DNA of 64,000 bases from Paenibacillus sp. Soil522 (GCF_001428245.1 NZ_LMRV01000088.1:62710-126709); one strand, 5' to 3'; shown: positions 43,101 to 51,897, numbered from the stretch's first letter. Notes: generated by a model not told the origin, from the sequence alone. Translations and numbers: made by a program.

Positions 43101-43240
43101 TAAGAAAAAATGCTGTATTTAGCTGACTTTTTGCCAAAAGTTACAGCTTTGTAACCAAATACTCACCGAATTTTAAGAATTATTTAATAATTGTCAGTTA
43201 CAATATAAAAAAAATCCTTCGCGGGATGGAGGTCTTTACC

Positions 43241-43468
43241 ATGAAAACGATACTGATGTTTCAAAATAAAACGATACCTGTCTATTTAACCGATACGAAT
43301 AAGCAAGCTATTGAAAAGCTATCCGCTGTACTGAACCGTAAGCTGACAACAGGCAAAAACGCATTGAAAACTTGTATCAAATCGTTAATTAGCGTGGAGA
43401 TTGTAGGCAGTGAAGCTACTCTTCATTCCTATTTCGAGCGCGACACTTTGACCATTTCTCTTTACTAA
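43241..43468 (+). CDS. small hypothetical protein
   Basis: 75 residues from the ATG at 43241, preceded by ATGGAGG. The frame opens at 43226, but that start would sit before the ribosome site. The protein is soluble and basic in the middle (KLTTGKNALKTCIKSL) with short strands at both ends. No family recognised. A very strong terminator follows at 43503. The good ribosome site and own terminator support a real monocistronic gene. Confidence 0.6.
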   Translation: MKTILMFQNKTIPVYLTDTNKQAIEKLSAVLNRKLTTGKNALKTCIKSLISVEIVGSEATLHSYFERDTLTISLY

Positions 43469-43502
43469 TCGAGCCATTCCATAAACCGTTCTTTTTTTCA
43501 AT

Positions 43503-43557
43503 AAAAATGGGGTGTCCCAAAAGGCCTTTACAGGTCTTACGGGACACCCCATTTTTA
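43503..43557 (+). terminator. strong bidirectional terminator
   Basis: Arms AAAAATGGGGTGTCCC and GGGACACCCCATTTTT enclose a 22-base loop containing a secondary hairpin. Confidence 0.93.
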
Positions 43558-43647
43558 TTTATCTCATCTTATTAGTAAACTTTAAAGTTGTGTGCTTAAC
43601 TTTCAGATTATATAATAAGGGCAAATAGATGAAATGAGGCGTTTTTC

Positions 43648-44547
43648 ATGAACATCGAGGTTAATAGCCATAATTTAAAATTTCTTGAGTGCTTCGCTTC
43701 AGGCACAAGAGTAAAAATAATCGAGTTATTGAATCATAAGCCTATGAATATTAAGGAATTAGCGGAAGCGCTTAGCCTCTCGTCAGCTATCGTTACCAAA
43801 CATATTCAGAAGCTCGAAGAGGCTTCGATTATTACGACAGAGAGCGTACCGAGTACAAGAGGCCGCCAAAAAATATGCCATCTGTCGCTCGATTCGGCAA
43901 CGCTGCAATTCCGGGCTAAGGAGCAGACCGATCAAAATCGGTATGCCGTAACCATTCCGATCGGGCAATATTCCTCCTACGAAATAAAGCCGACCTGCGG
44001 CCTTGCCTCCGATACCAAAATGATCGGAATGATAGACGATCCCCGCTATTTCTCTGATCCCGAGCGTGTAAAGGCGTGCCATCTCTGGTTCGGCAGCGGC
44101 TATATCGAATATCGTATCCCTAACTACTTAGTAGGAAAACAGAGCGCCCGCAGCATTTCCGTTTCGCTCGAAATTTGCTCAGAAGCACCGCACTATAACG
44201 AAAATTGGCCTTCCGACCTCTCCTTCTATATCAATGACGTTTGCTTAGGCGTCTGGACCTGTCCAGGCGATTTTGGAGCGCTCCGGGGCGTTTATACGCC
44301 TGCATGGTGGGATCTTGGAACGCAGCATGGCTTACTCAAGCAAATAACGGTCGATGCGGAGGGCTCTTATATCGACGGCATTCGAATGTCTGATCGAACG
44401 ATTAAGGATCTGCTCATCAGCTATGGGGAAGATATCAGATTCCGAATAAGCGCTCCCGAAACAGCTGCTCATAGCGGTGGTCTAAGTATGTTCGGCAAAC
44501 AGTTCGGCAATTACGATCAGGATATTAGGGTTTACGTGTCATACTGA
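43648..44547 (+). CDS. ArsR-type winged-helix transcriptional regulator with an unknown C-terminal domain
   Basis: 299 residues. The first 80 residues form an ArsR-like winged helix (TRVKIIELLNHKPMNIKELAEALSLSS, then TKHIQKLEEASII) with a wing RGRQKICHLS. The remaining 210 residues are a beta-rich domain (WFGSGYIEYRIPNYL, LGVWTCPGDFG, RIRF/RFRISAP) resembling a carbohydrate-binding jelly roll, which may sense a ligand. No metal-binding Cys pair of the metal-sensing ArsR type is seen. This architecture is frequent in Paenibacillus regulators near sugar genes. The target is unknown. Confidence 0.75.
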   Translation: MNIEVNSHNLKFLECFASGTRVKIIELLNHKPMNIKELAEALSLSSAIVTKHIQKLEEASIITTESVPSTRGRQKICHLSLDSATLQFRAKEQTDQNRYAVTIPIGQYSSYEIKPTCGLASDTKMIGMIDDPRYFSDPERVKACHLWFGSGYIEYRIPNYLVGKQSARSISVSLEICSEAPHYNENWPSDLSFYINDVCLGVWTCPGDFGALRGVYTPAWWDLGTQHGLLKQITVDAEGSYIDGIRMSDRTIKDLLISYGEDIRFRISAPETAAHSGGLSMFGKQFGNYDQDIRVYVSY

Positions 44548-44603
44548 CGGGATGCGATTCGCTTTCCAGCGTTAGAAAGGCTTCTTAGCCGAATGGATAA
44601 GAA

Positions 44604-45161
44604 TTATTTTCTCACGAGCTTAAGAAAGTCTCTCATGAAAGCGGAAAGATCCGACCATAGTTGCACGGATACAATATTTCCATCCACATATGTCGATTGA
44701 TTCGTATAGAACGCACCCAAATTTTCCAATTCGAAACGTAAGGTTGGATAGGTGGTCATCGTTCGGCCTGCAAAGTAGCTCTTATTTGGCAACGCGTTCA
44801 GAACGAGCACCCCATGGCATATCACGCCGACAGGTTTACCCGTCTCGAAAAAATGACTGACGATTCTCGGGATATGTCTGTCCAGCCGGATGTATTCAGG
44901 AGCTCTCCCGCCCGGGATGATAAGAGCGTCGTACTCTTCAGGAATAACTTCGCTAAACGAGAGATGCGATCCAATCTGATAGCCGAGTTTTTCAGTGTAT
45001 GTATCCCATCCCTCAAAATCATGAACGACAGTATGCAGTATTTTTCGTATCGGTGACGCAATTACGGGCAGATAGCCTTCTTCCAGCAACCGATAGTACG
45101 AGTAATACACTTCTAGAACTTCTACGGCATCGCCTGTCAAAATCAGGATTCTCTTAGACAA
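44604..45161 (-). CDS. DJ-1/PfpI family protein
   Basis: 185 residues taken from the TTG at 45161, about nine bases after AGGGAG; the frame is open to 45230 but the upstream part lacks a ribosome site. The class I glutamine amidotransferase-like fold has the nucleophile elbow VICHGVLVL (Cys about 116) and IIPGGRAPEYIR, the usual Glu/Gly region. PfpI-type proteins act as proteases, glyoxalases/deglycases or stress chaperones. It lies downstream of the MFS gene, separated by a terminator. TTG start is the best guess, not proven. Confidence 0.78.
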   Translation of the reverse strand: MSKRILILTGDAVEVLEVYYSYYRLLEEGYLPVIASPIRKILHTVVHDFEGWDTYTEKLGYQIGSHLSFSEVIPEEYDALIIPGGRAPEYIRLDRHIPRIVSHFFETGKPVGVICHGVLVLNALPNKSYFAGRTMTTYPTLRFELENLGAFYTNQSTYVDGNIVSVQLWSDLSAFMRDFLKLVRK

Positions 45162-45314
45162 CAAAGTCACTCCCTTTTTATAAATAACAGCCCCTTCAAA
45201 ATCAAAAAAATAAACTCTCCAAAAGCTCACTGCTTTTATAATGTATGCGAAAGCTATTGGAAGTATGGTTAATGAGGCGCTAAAGAAATATAAACCGCTC
45301 TTTGGAAAAGGAAA

Positions 45315-45353
45315 AAGACACCTACTCTCATTAGAGCAAGTGCCTTCTTCTTT
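45315..45353 (-). terminator. terminator behind the MFS gene
   Basis: Minus-strand arms AAGGCACTTGCTC and GAGAGTAGGTGTCTT pair with several G-T wobbles and are followed by TTTTTCCTTTT. It lies 13 bases beyond the stop codon of the frame-corrected MFS reading. Confidence 0.75.
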
Positions 45354-45365
45354 GGTTGCCTAGAA

Positions 45366-46672
45366 TTAACTGCTTAGCATCACTTTCCATTTGTTCATAT
45401 CGTTCACTAAGTTGGAAATTAACTTTGCCGGATGAGCCTTCGTCGTTTCCAATTGCCCGATAAAAATAGAAACGTTCCGATCCAGCCGCAAATCGAAGCG
45501 ATAATAAGCAGTACCGATAAGGATACGCTGGTAGATAGCGATGCGCTGAGAAGCGGACCGAGCGTACCGCGGAATCCGAATAGCATCAAATGCAATCCGA
45601 ACACCATCGCTTCGCGGCCTGGCGCCAACCGGAACACAAATGCTAAAATACCGATATCCCAAATCGCTTCCCCGATCCCTTGAATCGCATTTCCGGTTAT
45701 GACCGCAACATAGCTTCCCCAAATCCCATACAGCATCGGCACTACAGCATAAGCAGCAATGCCGCATAACAGCGTATATTTAATATGGATCCGATCGATC
45801 ATCCAGCCCGCTATCCAGAAGGTAATAAGCAAGGCTGTAAAATAAGCGACGCGGGCATATCCAATCTGTACGTTTGACAGCTCCAGCACATCAACCTGAA
45901 TGATCTGATAGAGCGGATTAGCCAGCATATTGCCGAATCCTGCAAACGTAGTAGCCGCCAGAAAAACAGCAAGCGTCCGATTTTCTTTAATGAGCCTCCA
46001 CTGCTCCTGCAGCGGAAACCGGCTTCCCTTTTTCAGTAGTACAGCGGGCTTCAACTCTACCGTCTGCTTTGGCAGCTTCAACGTATTAAATAATCCAATA
46101 GACAGCATACCTGCAAGAGAAGCTGCAATTAAAGGCCCAGACGGACCAAAGGCATCCGACCAGCTACCTACAAAGTAAGCGAGCGGAATCATGATGATCC
46201 CCATCGCCATCCGCACGTAGCCCATGAGCCTGCCTCTCAAATCAGCTGGATACATCCGCGATATTAGCGCCGCATAGGCAGGTGCTTGAATGCCCATCAA
46301 TAGTTGAAACGCGAGCGCAGCGGCAACATAAACCGATGGATTCGCGAAGAAGGCAGGCAGCAGCAAGAGCAATCTTCCAATAGCATTGGGAATGATGACG
46401 AACGGCCTCGGATTATTTGCCTTTTCGATCCAGGTCGCCCAGAAGGGTGAAAACAGTAAGCCAACCGCGGGCGCAGCCGACAATAATCCGACTTGAAAAT
46501 TGCTTGCGCCCTGCTGAATCGCGAACGCGACATAGAACTGGTTCAAAACAACATTAAATAAGCTGAACAGACAGGATGCCCCAACATCGATTCGGGCGTT
46601 CCGCCATACGTTTGCGGTCATCGGCATCCCAAATTTCAACATGCGCGTACTTGCTTTGGCCTCGGATTCCAT
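45366..46672 (-). CDS. MFS transporter with a probable 3'-end frameshift
   Basis: As read, the ORF is 417 residues (46672 down to a TAA at 45419) with about twelve helices and the MFS loop RISRMYPADLRGRLMG near helix 5. After a five-A run on the plus strand (45462-45466) the frame ends in a basic tail, WKRRRLIRQS. The neighbouring frame instead continues as IGQLETTKAHPAKLISNLVNDM and stops at 45366, just before the terminator, with coding-like codons. One extra T on the coding strand at this run would join them into about 434 residues. I give the frame-corrected span. Substrate unknown. Confidence 0.7.
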
Positions 46673-46713
46673 TGGATTGCTACCCTTCTTCTCTTTACCG
46701 GATGTAAACGACC

Positions 46714-46744
46714 AGAGGATCCCTTGCGCCGCAAAGGATCCTCT
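46714..46744 (-). promoter_or_regulatory. hairpin in the leader of the MFS gene
   Basis: AGAGGATCC and GGATCCTCT (nine-base perfect arms) with inner TTGCG/GCAA pairs, 40 bases upstream of the MFS start on the minus strand. No T-run follows, so it is a leader structure rather than a terminator; function unknown. Confidence 0.4.
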
Positions 46745-46926
46745 CTAGCACTTCATTTGATAGGATATTACTACACTCCTCTCTATTTGTACAGTATTAG
46801 TTAAAGGCAAAAGCTGCCGCTGCCGCTGCGGGCTTTTCTGCTCTGTTCTTCCTAATATTCCGCGAGTGTGATAGACTTTTTCACGAACAGTGTCAGTTAT
46901 TTTTTCATTTAATTGGAGGGTGCTGC

Positions 46927-47817
46927 GTGAGTATAGCAATAGGAATTGATATTGGCGGAACAAAAATAGCATTTGGCTTCGTAAATGAGCAAGGAGACGT
47001 TATGGCCAAAGGCTCGTTAAAAACCGACCTCACGGTCGCGCCAGACGAGATGCTTGCGCGAGTCGCCGATGCGGTAAAGCAGCTGGCCGAGCAGATCGGT
47101 CTATCGCTTGAAACATTGAAGGGAGTCGGCGTAGGGGCGCCCGGCCCGCTCAATACGCAAAAAGGAGAGCTGACCTGCCCTCCTAATTTAAAAAGCTGGT
47201 GGGGCTTCCCTGTCGTAGAAGCGCTTAAAGCGCATCTGCCCCTGCCTATTAAAATGGAGAATGACGCTACGGCAGCTGCGCTCGCCGAGAAATGGATCGG
47301 GGCAGCGAAGGATTCCGATCACTTCATCTTCATTACGATAAGCACGGGCATTGGCGCCGGAATCTTTATGCACGGGAAGCTGCTTACCGGGTCAACAGGC
47401 AATGCCGGTGACGCAGGCTTTATGCTCGTGGATCAAGCCGGCACGCCATGGGAGGCAGTTGCCTCCGGCACCGCAGTTGCCCGTCAAGCGACGGAGCTGC
47501 TTGGCCGTGAAGTTACATCCAAGGAAGCCTTTGAGCTTGCCGCGCAAGGCGATCCGCAAATGTCTGAGCTCGTTAACCGCGTATTTACCTCGATCGGCAT
47601 GGGCTGCGTATCGCTCATCAATATATTGGATCCGAACAAAATCGTAATCGGCGGCGGCGTTTCGCAGGTAGGCGAGCCGCTTTTTGCAGCCGTGAGAGAC
47701 TACGTTTCCAAAAATGCGCTTAACCCGTCGGGCAGACAAGCCGCTATCGTTCCAGCACTGCTGCAGCAGGATGCAGGACTGATCGGCGCTGCCGCATTGA
47801 TCCAACAAGCTTACTAA
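46927..47817 (+). CDS. ROK family sugar kinase
   Basis: 296 residues from a GTG, with GGAGGG seven bases upstream. The phosphate motif GIDIGGTKIAFG (about 5-16), catalytic Asp in MENDATAAAL (about 106) and ISTGIGAGI are intact. The zinc motif CxCGxxGCxE of typical ROK kinases is absent; the corresponding region reads QAGTPWEAVASGTAVARQ, with only the final Glu kept. It probably phosphorylates glucose or another hexose with ATP. Single gene with its own terminator at 47824. Confidence 0.87.
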   Translation: MSIAIGIDIGGTKIAFGFVNEQGDVMAKGSLKTDLTVAPDEMLARVADAVKQLAEQIGLSLETLKGVGVGAPGPLNTQKGELTCPPNLKSWWGFPVVEALKAHLPLPIKMENDATAAALAEKWIGAAKDSDHFIFITISTGIGAGIFMHGKLLTGSTGNAGDAGFMLVDQAGTPWEAVASGTAVARQATELLGREVTSKEAFELAAQGDPQMSELVNRVFTSIGMGCVSLINILDPNKIVIGGGVSQVGEPLFAAVRDYVSKNALNPSGRQAAIVPALLQQDAGLIGAAALIQQAY

Positions 47818-47823
47818 TAGGCA

Positions 47824-47870
47824 TAAAGGGGCAGTTCTTCAAGGTCATAAACCTTAAAGAGCTGCCCTTT
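47824..47870 (+). terminator. terminator between the ROK and TetR genes
   Basis: Arms AAAGGGGCAGTTCTT and AAGAGCTGCCCTTT with an inner AGG/CCT pair; it can serve both convergent genes. Confidence 0.85.
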
Positions 47871-47874
47871 CCTG

Positions 47875-48438
47875 TTAGTGCTGGCGAAGTCCGTTCAAAT
47901 AGGTTTGAATTACGATTTTCAAGCTTTCATCGATAGCCTGGGGCATCCCAAATCCGCCCTTCTGCTCGATAGAAGCGAATCCGTGCAAGAAGCTGCGTAA
48001 TCCCCGCACATTATGAATGGCCTTATCGCGATCCAGCTTATAATGGCTCAGCGTATTTACCAGCAGATCGACCAGCAGCTGCCCGGCTGCTGCGTATTCT
48101 GCTTCACCCGCATCCGGAGAACGCAAGGTTAGCTCATATAAACCCGGATGCATCCTTGCAAAAGCGATGTATGCGGAGGCAATGGCATGTATCGCCTCAT
48201 CGCCCCTTTTATCCATTAAAGCCTTATTAATTGCAGCAGTCAGCTTCTTCAGCCCGTAAATGGCAAGCTGATTGCGCAATCCATTTAATCCGTTCACATG
48301 GTTATATAATGATGGAGAACGAACGCCAAGCTTCTGCGCCAGCGATGCCAGCGTTACTTCTTGTATACCGTGCTCATCTGCGATTGCAGCTGCCGCTTCC
48401 ACGATCGTAAGCAAATCAAGCCCCCGTCTTGGTGTCAT
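47875..48438 (-). CDS. TetR/AcrR family transcriptional regulator
   Basis: 187 residues. The N-terminal helix-turn-helix (LTIVEAAAAIADEHGIQEVTLASLAQKLGVRSPSLYNHVNGLNGLR, about 9-55) is typical of TetR; the C-terminal part matches the TetR_C WHG type (GLRSFLHGFASIE near 150). It is cotranscribed with the MBL-fold gene (21 bases upstream). It probably represses its own operon by binding the twin palindromes at 49193-49236. Confidence 0.9.
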   Translation of the reverse strand: MTPRRGLDLLTIVEAAAAIADEHGIQEVTLASLAQKLGVRSPSLYNHVNGLNGLRNQLAIYGLKKLTAAINKALMDKRGDEAIHAIASAYIAFARMHPGLYELTLRSPDAGEAEYAAAGQLLVDLLVNTLSHYKLDRDKAIHNVRGLRSFLHGFASIEQKGGFGMPQAIDESLKIVIQTYLNGLRQH

Positions 48439-48459
48439 GGAGAAATCCCCCTTTTACTT

Positions 48460-49170
48460 CTATTTTGCCAAAGACCGCTCCGCCTCATTAATCGCTTTGT
48501 CAATCTGCCGCTTCGGCTGAAGCACCATATTGCCATGACCGGCAGCGAGCAGTGAAGGCTTCAAATCTCTCAGTCGGCGCGCCGATTCGAGACTCGTTCG
48601 TTTATCCCAGGTAGCCATGGCGGGAAAAGGAAACAGCAGCTTCAGCTGCCCGGAGACCGCAACGCCTGCGCGGGTTTGGAAAGCATCTCCAACGATTAAA
48701 ATATCGTTACGCGTGTCAAGGAATGCCATCGAACCGGGCGTATGACCTGGCGCTGCAACCGCGAGCAAGGAACCGATGCGATCGCCATCCTTCAGCAGAA
48801 CGTCAGGCTTCGTACGAACCTTCTTCGGCACGCCGCCGCGAATCGGACCGCCAGGTTCATTAGGCTCCAGAGAAAGGTCACCCTCCAGCAGTCTTGCGTC
48901 TCTTTTGGATATGAACACCTGCGCGGCAGGAAGCAGCTCTTTTAATCCGTCGAGGGCGCCGATATGGTCGTCGTGAGCATGCGTCAGCACAATACGGTTA
49001 ATTGGTTTACCTAATTGATCGGCCGCTTGCAAGATTGCTTTAACATTATTCGGAAGCGCAGCATCCACCAGCGTCAAGCTGTCTTCCTCCTCAACCAAAT
49101 AACAATTTACAGGAAACACATTCGGCAAATATGTCAGCTGCACAACCGTTTTTTCACGAATCAATCTCAT
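48460..49170 (-). CDS. MBL-fold metallo-hydrolase
   Basis: 236 residues from the ATG at 49170 with GAGGGGGCC upstream; the frame extends to 49257 without a ribosome site. The zinc motif THAHDDHIG (about 66-74) is complete, and the other ligands are in APGHTPGS (about 140) and DAFQTR (about 160), with the final His in LAAGHGN near 218. It resembles hydroxyacylglutathione hydrolase/lactonase-like enzymes. It sits in an operon with a TetR regulator, so it may detoxify or cleave the regulator's ligand. Confidence 0.87.
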   Translation of the reverse strand: MRLIREKTVVQLTYLPNVFPVNCYLVEEEDSLTLVDAALPNNVKAILQAADQLGKPINRIVLTHAHDDHIGALDGLKELLPAAQVFISKRDARLLEGDLSLEPNEPGGPIRGGVPKKVRTKPDVLLKDGDRIGSLLAVAAPGHTPGSMAFLDTRNDILIVGDAFQTRAGVAVSGQLKLLFPFPAMATWDKRTSLESARRLRDLKPSLLAAGHGNMVLQPKRQIDKAINEAERSLAK

Positions 49171-49192
49171 CCCAACCGGCCCCCTCAAAATA

Positions 49193-49242
49193 AAACTAAT
49201 ACTATTAGTTTTATAATAAACTAATGGTATTAGTTTTTGCAA
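49193..49242 (-). promoter_or_regulatory. promoter with twin TetR-type palindromes
   Basis: Two 19-base near-palindromes, AAACTAATACTATTAGTTT (49193-49211) and AAACTAATGGTATTAGTTT (49218-49236), lie 25 bases apart. On the minus strand TTGCAA (49242-49237) and TATTAT (49218-49213) with an 18-base spacer form a promoter; one palindrome covers the spacer and the other lies just after the -10. This is a typical autorepression layout for the MBL-TetR operon. Confidence 0.75.
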
Positions 49243-49317
49243 GCCCAAGTTTATCATTTGTTTTCACTTTAAAGAAAAACTTCTATTCGATTAAAACAAT
49301 AGGGTGCGCAAGGAAAA

Positions 49318-49350
49318 ATGCAGTATCCTATCTGCCAGGATACCGTTTTT
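49318..49350 (-). terminator. terminator behind purA
   Basis: Stem GTATCCT / AGGATAC (49323-49343). On the plus side it is followed by eight T, and on the minus side by TGCATTTTT, so it works in both directions. Confidence 0.75.
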
Positions 49351-49370
49351 TTTCTTTTGCCTGCCCGCGT

Positions 49371-50651
49371 TTATCGCGTAATGAGCTGCTCGCGGTTTGG
49401 TCCTACCGATACGCTTGCAACCTTCACGCCAATTGCCTCTTCCACAAACCGAACATATTGCTGCGCCGCTTCCGGCAATTGTTCAAATACGCGCACCTGC
49501 GAAATATCGCAGCGCCAGCCCGGCAGAAGCTCCAATATCGGCTTTGCCGAATCCAGCTTTGCCGTAACCGGGAAAGAGTCCTTTACTATTCGTCCGTCCA
49601 GCTCATAGCCTACGCATACCGGTATTTCCTCTAAATAACCGAGTACATCTAGATTGGTGAGCGCAACCTCCGTGGCGCCTTGAAGCATGCAGCCGTAGCG
49701 GGTAGCTACTGCATCAAACCAGCCCATACGGCGCGGCCGTCCGGTCGTTGCGCCAAATTCTCCAGCATCGCCGCCCAACCGGCGCAGCTTGTCGGCTTCC
49801 GCACCCGTCAGCTCGCTAACGAATGGCCCCGCTCCCACACAGCTGGAATACGCCTTTACTACCGCAATGATTCTCGTAATCGCATAGGGCGGCAGTCCCG
49901 CGCCAACAGGCGCAAAACCTGCCAGCGTTGAAGATGAAGTCGAATAAGGATAGATGCCGTGATCCGGATCACGAAGCGCTCCAAGCTGTCCCTCCAGCAA
50001 AATCGGCTCTCCGTGCCGGTAAGCGTCATGAAGAAGCTTGCTCGTATCGCATACGAAAGGATGCAGCCGCTCTGCCTGGTCGAGCAGCTCGGGCAAAAGC
50101 TCGCGCGCGTCTATCGGCTTGCGGTTATACAGCTGTTCAAGCAGTACGTTTTTGGCAGCCAGTGATTGTTCTAGACGCTGCAGCAAACGCTCTTCATCGT
50201 ACAAATCAGCAACCTGAATGCCTAGCTTCGCATATTTATCCGCATAAAACGGAGCGATCCCCCGCTTCGTTGATCCGAAGCCGTTTACTCCAAGCCGCTC
50301 CTCCTCCAGCTCATCGAACAAACGATGAGTAGACAGCACAACCTGAGCCCGTTCGGATATGCGAATTCGCGGCTCCGGCACTCCTCTGGCCAGCAGCTCA
50401 TCCCGCTCCCGCAGCAGCACATCGATGTCCAAGGCCGTACCGGGGCCGATGACGTTCGTAATCTGCGGATAAAAAACGCCCGACGGCAGCATATGAAGAG
50501 CAAATTTCCCATAGCTGTTAATAATCGTGTGCCCGGCATTGCTGCCGCCTTGATAACGCACGACATACGAGGAATTTGCGGCTAACGCGTCCGTCATTTT
50601 CCCCTTTCCTTCATCTCCCCAATTCGCACCTACTATTGCGGTAACTGTCAA
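49371..50651 (-). CDS. purA: adenylosuccinate synthetase PurA (diverged copy)
   Basis: 426 residues from a TTG, with GGGAGGCG about seven bases upstream. The GTP/IMP site GDEGKGK (about 12-18) is intact, including the catalytic Asp, so it is not a PurZ-type enzyme. Other marks are SNAGHT, FGSTKRGIAP, EGQLGALRDPDHG and GRPRRMGWFD. Several conserved positions differ from the usual PurA (SNAGHT for NNAGHT, GQLGALRD for GAQGTLLD), suggesting a divergent paralogue. It would join IMP and aspartate with GTP in AMP synthesis. A LysR gene starts divergently 111 bases away, an unusual control for purA. Confidence 0.85.
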   Translation of the reverse strand: MTVTAIVGANWGDEGKGKMTDALAANSSYVVRYQGGSNAGHTIINSYGKFALHMLPSGVFYPQITNVIGPGTALDIDVLLRERDELLARGVPEPRIRISERAQVVLSTHRLFDELEEERLGVNGFGSTKRGIAPFYADKYAKLGIQVADLYDEERLLQRLEQSLAAKNVLLEQLYNRKPIDARELLPELLDQAERLHPFVCDTSKLLHDAYRHGEPILLEGQLGALRDPDHGIYPYSTSSSTLAGFAPVGAGLPPYAITRIIAVVKAYSSCVGAGPFVSELTGAEADKLRRLGGDAGEFGATTGRPRRMGWFDAVATRYGCMLQGATEVALTNLDVLGYLEEIPVCVGYELDGRIVKDSFPVTAKLDSAKPILELLPGWRCDISQVRVFEQLPEAAQQYVRFVEEAIGVKVASVSVGPNREQLITR

Positions 50652-50711
50652 ACCAATCGCCTCCCGACCTTGTTTTCACTCTACATCATTCATTATAATG
50701 GCAGTAATGAC

Positions 50712-50735
50712 ATTAATATAATTGATATTGTTAAT
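50712..50735. promoter_or_regulatory. candidate LysR operator between purA and the LysR gene
   Basis: Inverted repeat ATTAA...TTAAT with a 14-base AT-rich interior, inside the 110-base divergent region. The T-N11-A type of symmetry and the position suit a LysR protein, but AT-richness makes chance symmetry possible. Confidence 0.4.
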
Positions 50736-50761
50736 ATGAAATATAAGGCGAGGTAATAGGT

Positions 50762-51640
50762 ATGCTTATTAATATGGAGTGGTATCGCGTATTTTACTGG
50801 ACAGCCAAGACAGGCAGTCTCTCGCGAGCCGCAGAGCAGCTGTATATTACACAGCCTGCCGTCACGCAAACCATTAAGCAATTAGAGGCCAAATTAGGCG
50901 GGCAGCTCTTTTTTCGCATGGCTAAAGGGGTTAAGCTCACAGCGGAGGGCGAGGTGCTGTTCCGTTACATCGAACAGGCTTATCGCTTTATGGAGACAGG
51001 CGAGCGAATGCTCGCAGAAATGCACAGTCTGCAAAGCGGGGAAATCAGCATTGGCGCCAGCGACACGTTATGCAAGCATTATTTGATGCCTTATTTGGAA
51101 CGGTTTCATAAAGAGTACCCTGACATTCGCATCCGTGTAACGAATCGTACCTCCCCTGAGACAATCTCTCTCCTTAAGGAGGGTAAAATCGATTTCGGCA
51201 TTGTACATATGCCTGCAGCTGACAAACAGCTGGACTTTCGTGTAAGCATGCCGCTGCAAGATATTCTTGTCTGCGGCCGAGCTTATTCTGCGCTTGGCGG
51301 CAATGTCTTGAAGCTTGAAAATATAAGCCAATATCCCTTGATGCTATTAGAAAAAGGAAGCAGCACCCGCCGTTCCCTTGACGAGTATGCCAACGCGAAT
51401 GGCATCAAGCTCGCTCCCGAGCTTGAGCTGGGCAGCATCGATTTGCTTGTCCAATTCGCGCGAAGCGGCTTTGGACTTGCCTTCCTTATTCGAGAATACG
51501 CCGCAGATGAGCTGGCATCAGGCGAGATTATCGAAATTCCGCTTCAACCGCCCATCCCTGCGCGCAGTATTGGCATCACTACATTGAGCGGCGTTCCGTT
51601 ATCTGCGGCAGCCAAGCGGTTTATCGAGCTGCTGCCTTAA
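50762..51640 (+). CDS. LysR family transcriptional regulator
   Basis: 292 residues. The N-terminal winged helix (about 5-63) has the LysR pattern WTAKTGSLSRAAEQLYITQPAVTQTIKQLE. The effector domain (about 90-290) starts with SGEISIGASDTLCKHYLMPYL, a form like CysB/CbbR-type LysR sensors. It is transcribed away from purA and probably controls it and itself. A second ATG at 50774 is possible; the ribosome site GCGAGG is closer to 50762. Confidence 0.9.
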   Translation: MLINMEWYRVFYWTAKTGSLSRAAEQLYITQPAVTQTIKQLEAKLGGQLFFRMAKGVKLTAEGEVLFRYIEQAYRFMETGERMLAEMHSLQSGEISIGASDTLCKHYLMPYLERFHKEYPDIRIRVTNRTSPETISLLKEGKIDFGIVHMPAADKQLDFRVSMPLQDILVCGRAYSALGGNVLKLENISQYPLMLLEKGSSTRRSLDEYANANGIKLAPELELGSIDLLVQFARSGFGLAFLIREYAADELASGEIIEIPLQPPIPARSIGITTLSGVPLSAAAKRFIELLP

Positions 51641-51646
51641 TTTGAA

Positions 51647-51880
51647 TTATTTTTCCCAGTCGTTTATATCATGTGGATAAAAACCATCTGCTTTTGAAAC
51701 AATGAGGCTCAATTCGAAAATTTGCTGTTTATCTTCAGTTGTTAACGGACCAGACTTATCAAGTATGTTTGCTACCCTAATCCACCAATCAGAATATCGA
51801 AAATAGATATCATTCATATTCTGTCTAGACTCAAACGAAACCATGGATTGAAAGTCGAGTCCCTTCCACCTTATCTTCAC
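51647..51880 (-). CDS. small hypothetical protein
   Basis: 77 residues from a GTG with only a weak AGAAG site. Soluble, acidic, Trp-rich at both ends (IRWKGLDF, NDWEK). The composition looks natural, with a helix PLTTEDKQQIFELSLIVSK. No family recognised. It ends 6 bases after the convergent LysR stop and lies behind the terminator of selO, so it would need its own promoter. It may be a fragment. Confidence 0.4.
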   Translation of the reverse strand: MKIRWKGLDFQSMVSFESRQNMNDIYFRYSDWWIRVANILDKSGPLTTEDKQQIFELSLIVSKADGFYPHDINDWEK

Positions 51881-51897
51881 GAGAAACTTCTAATAAA

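Noticed and set aside
45241-45363. 40-codon plus-strand frame starting MYAKAIGSM
   Set aside because: It has no ribosome site and overlaps the terminator of the minus-strand MFS gene.
49371-50651. PurZ (2-aminoadenine genome) enzyme
   Set aside because: The catalytic Asp in GDEGKGK is kept and no phage genes lie nearby, so an AMP-pathway PurA is the better reading.
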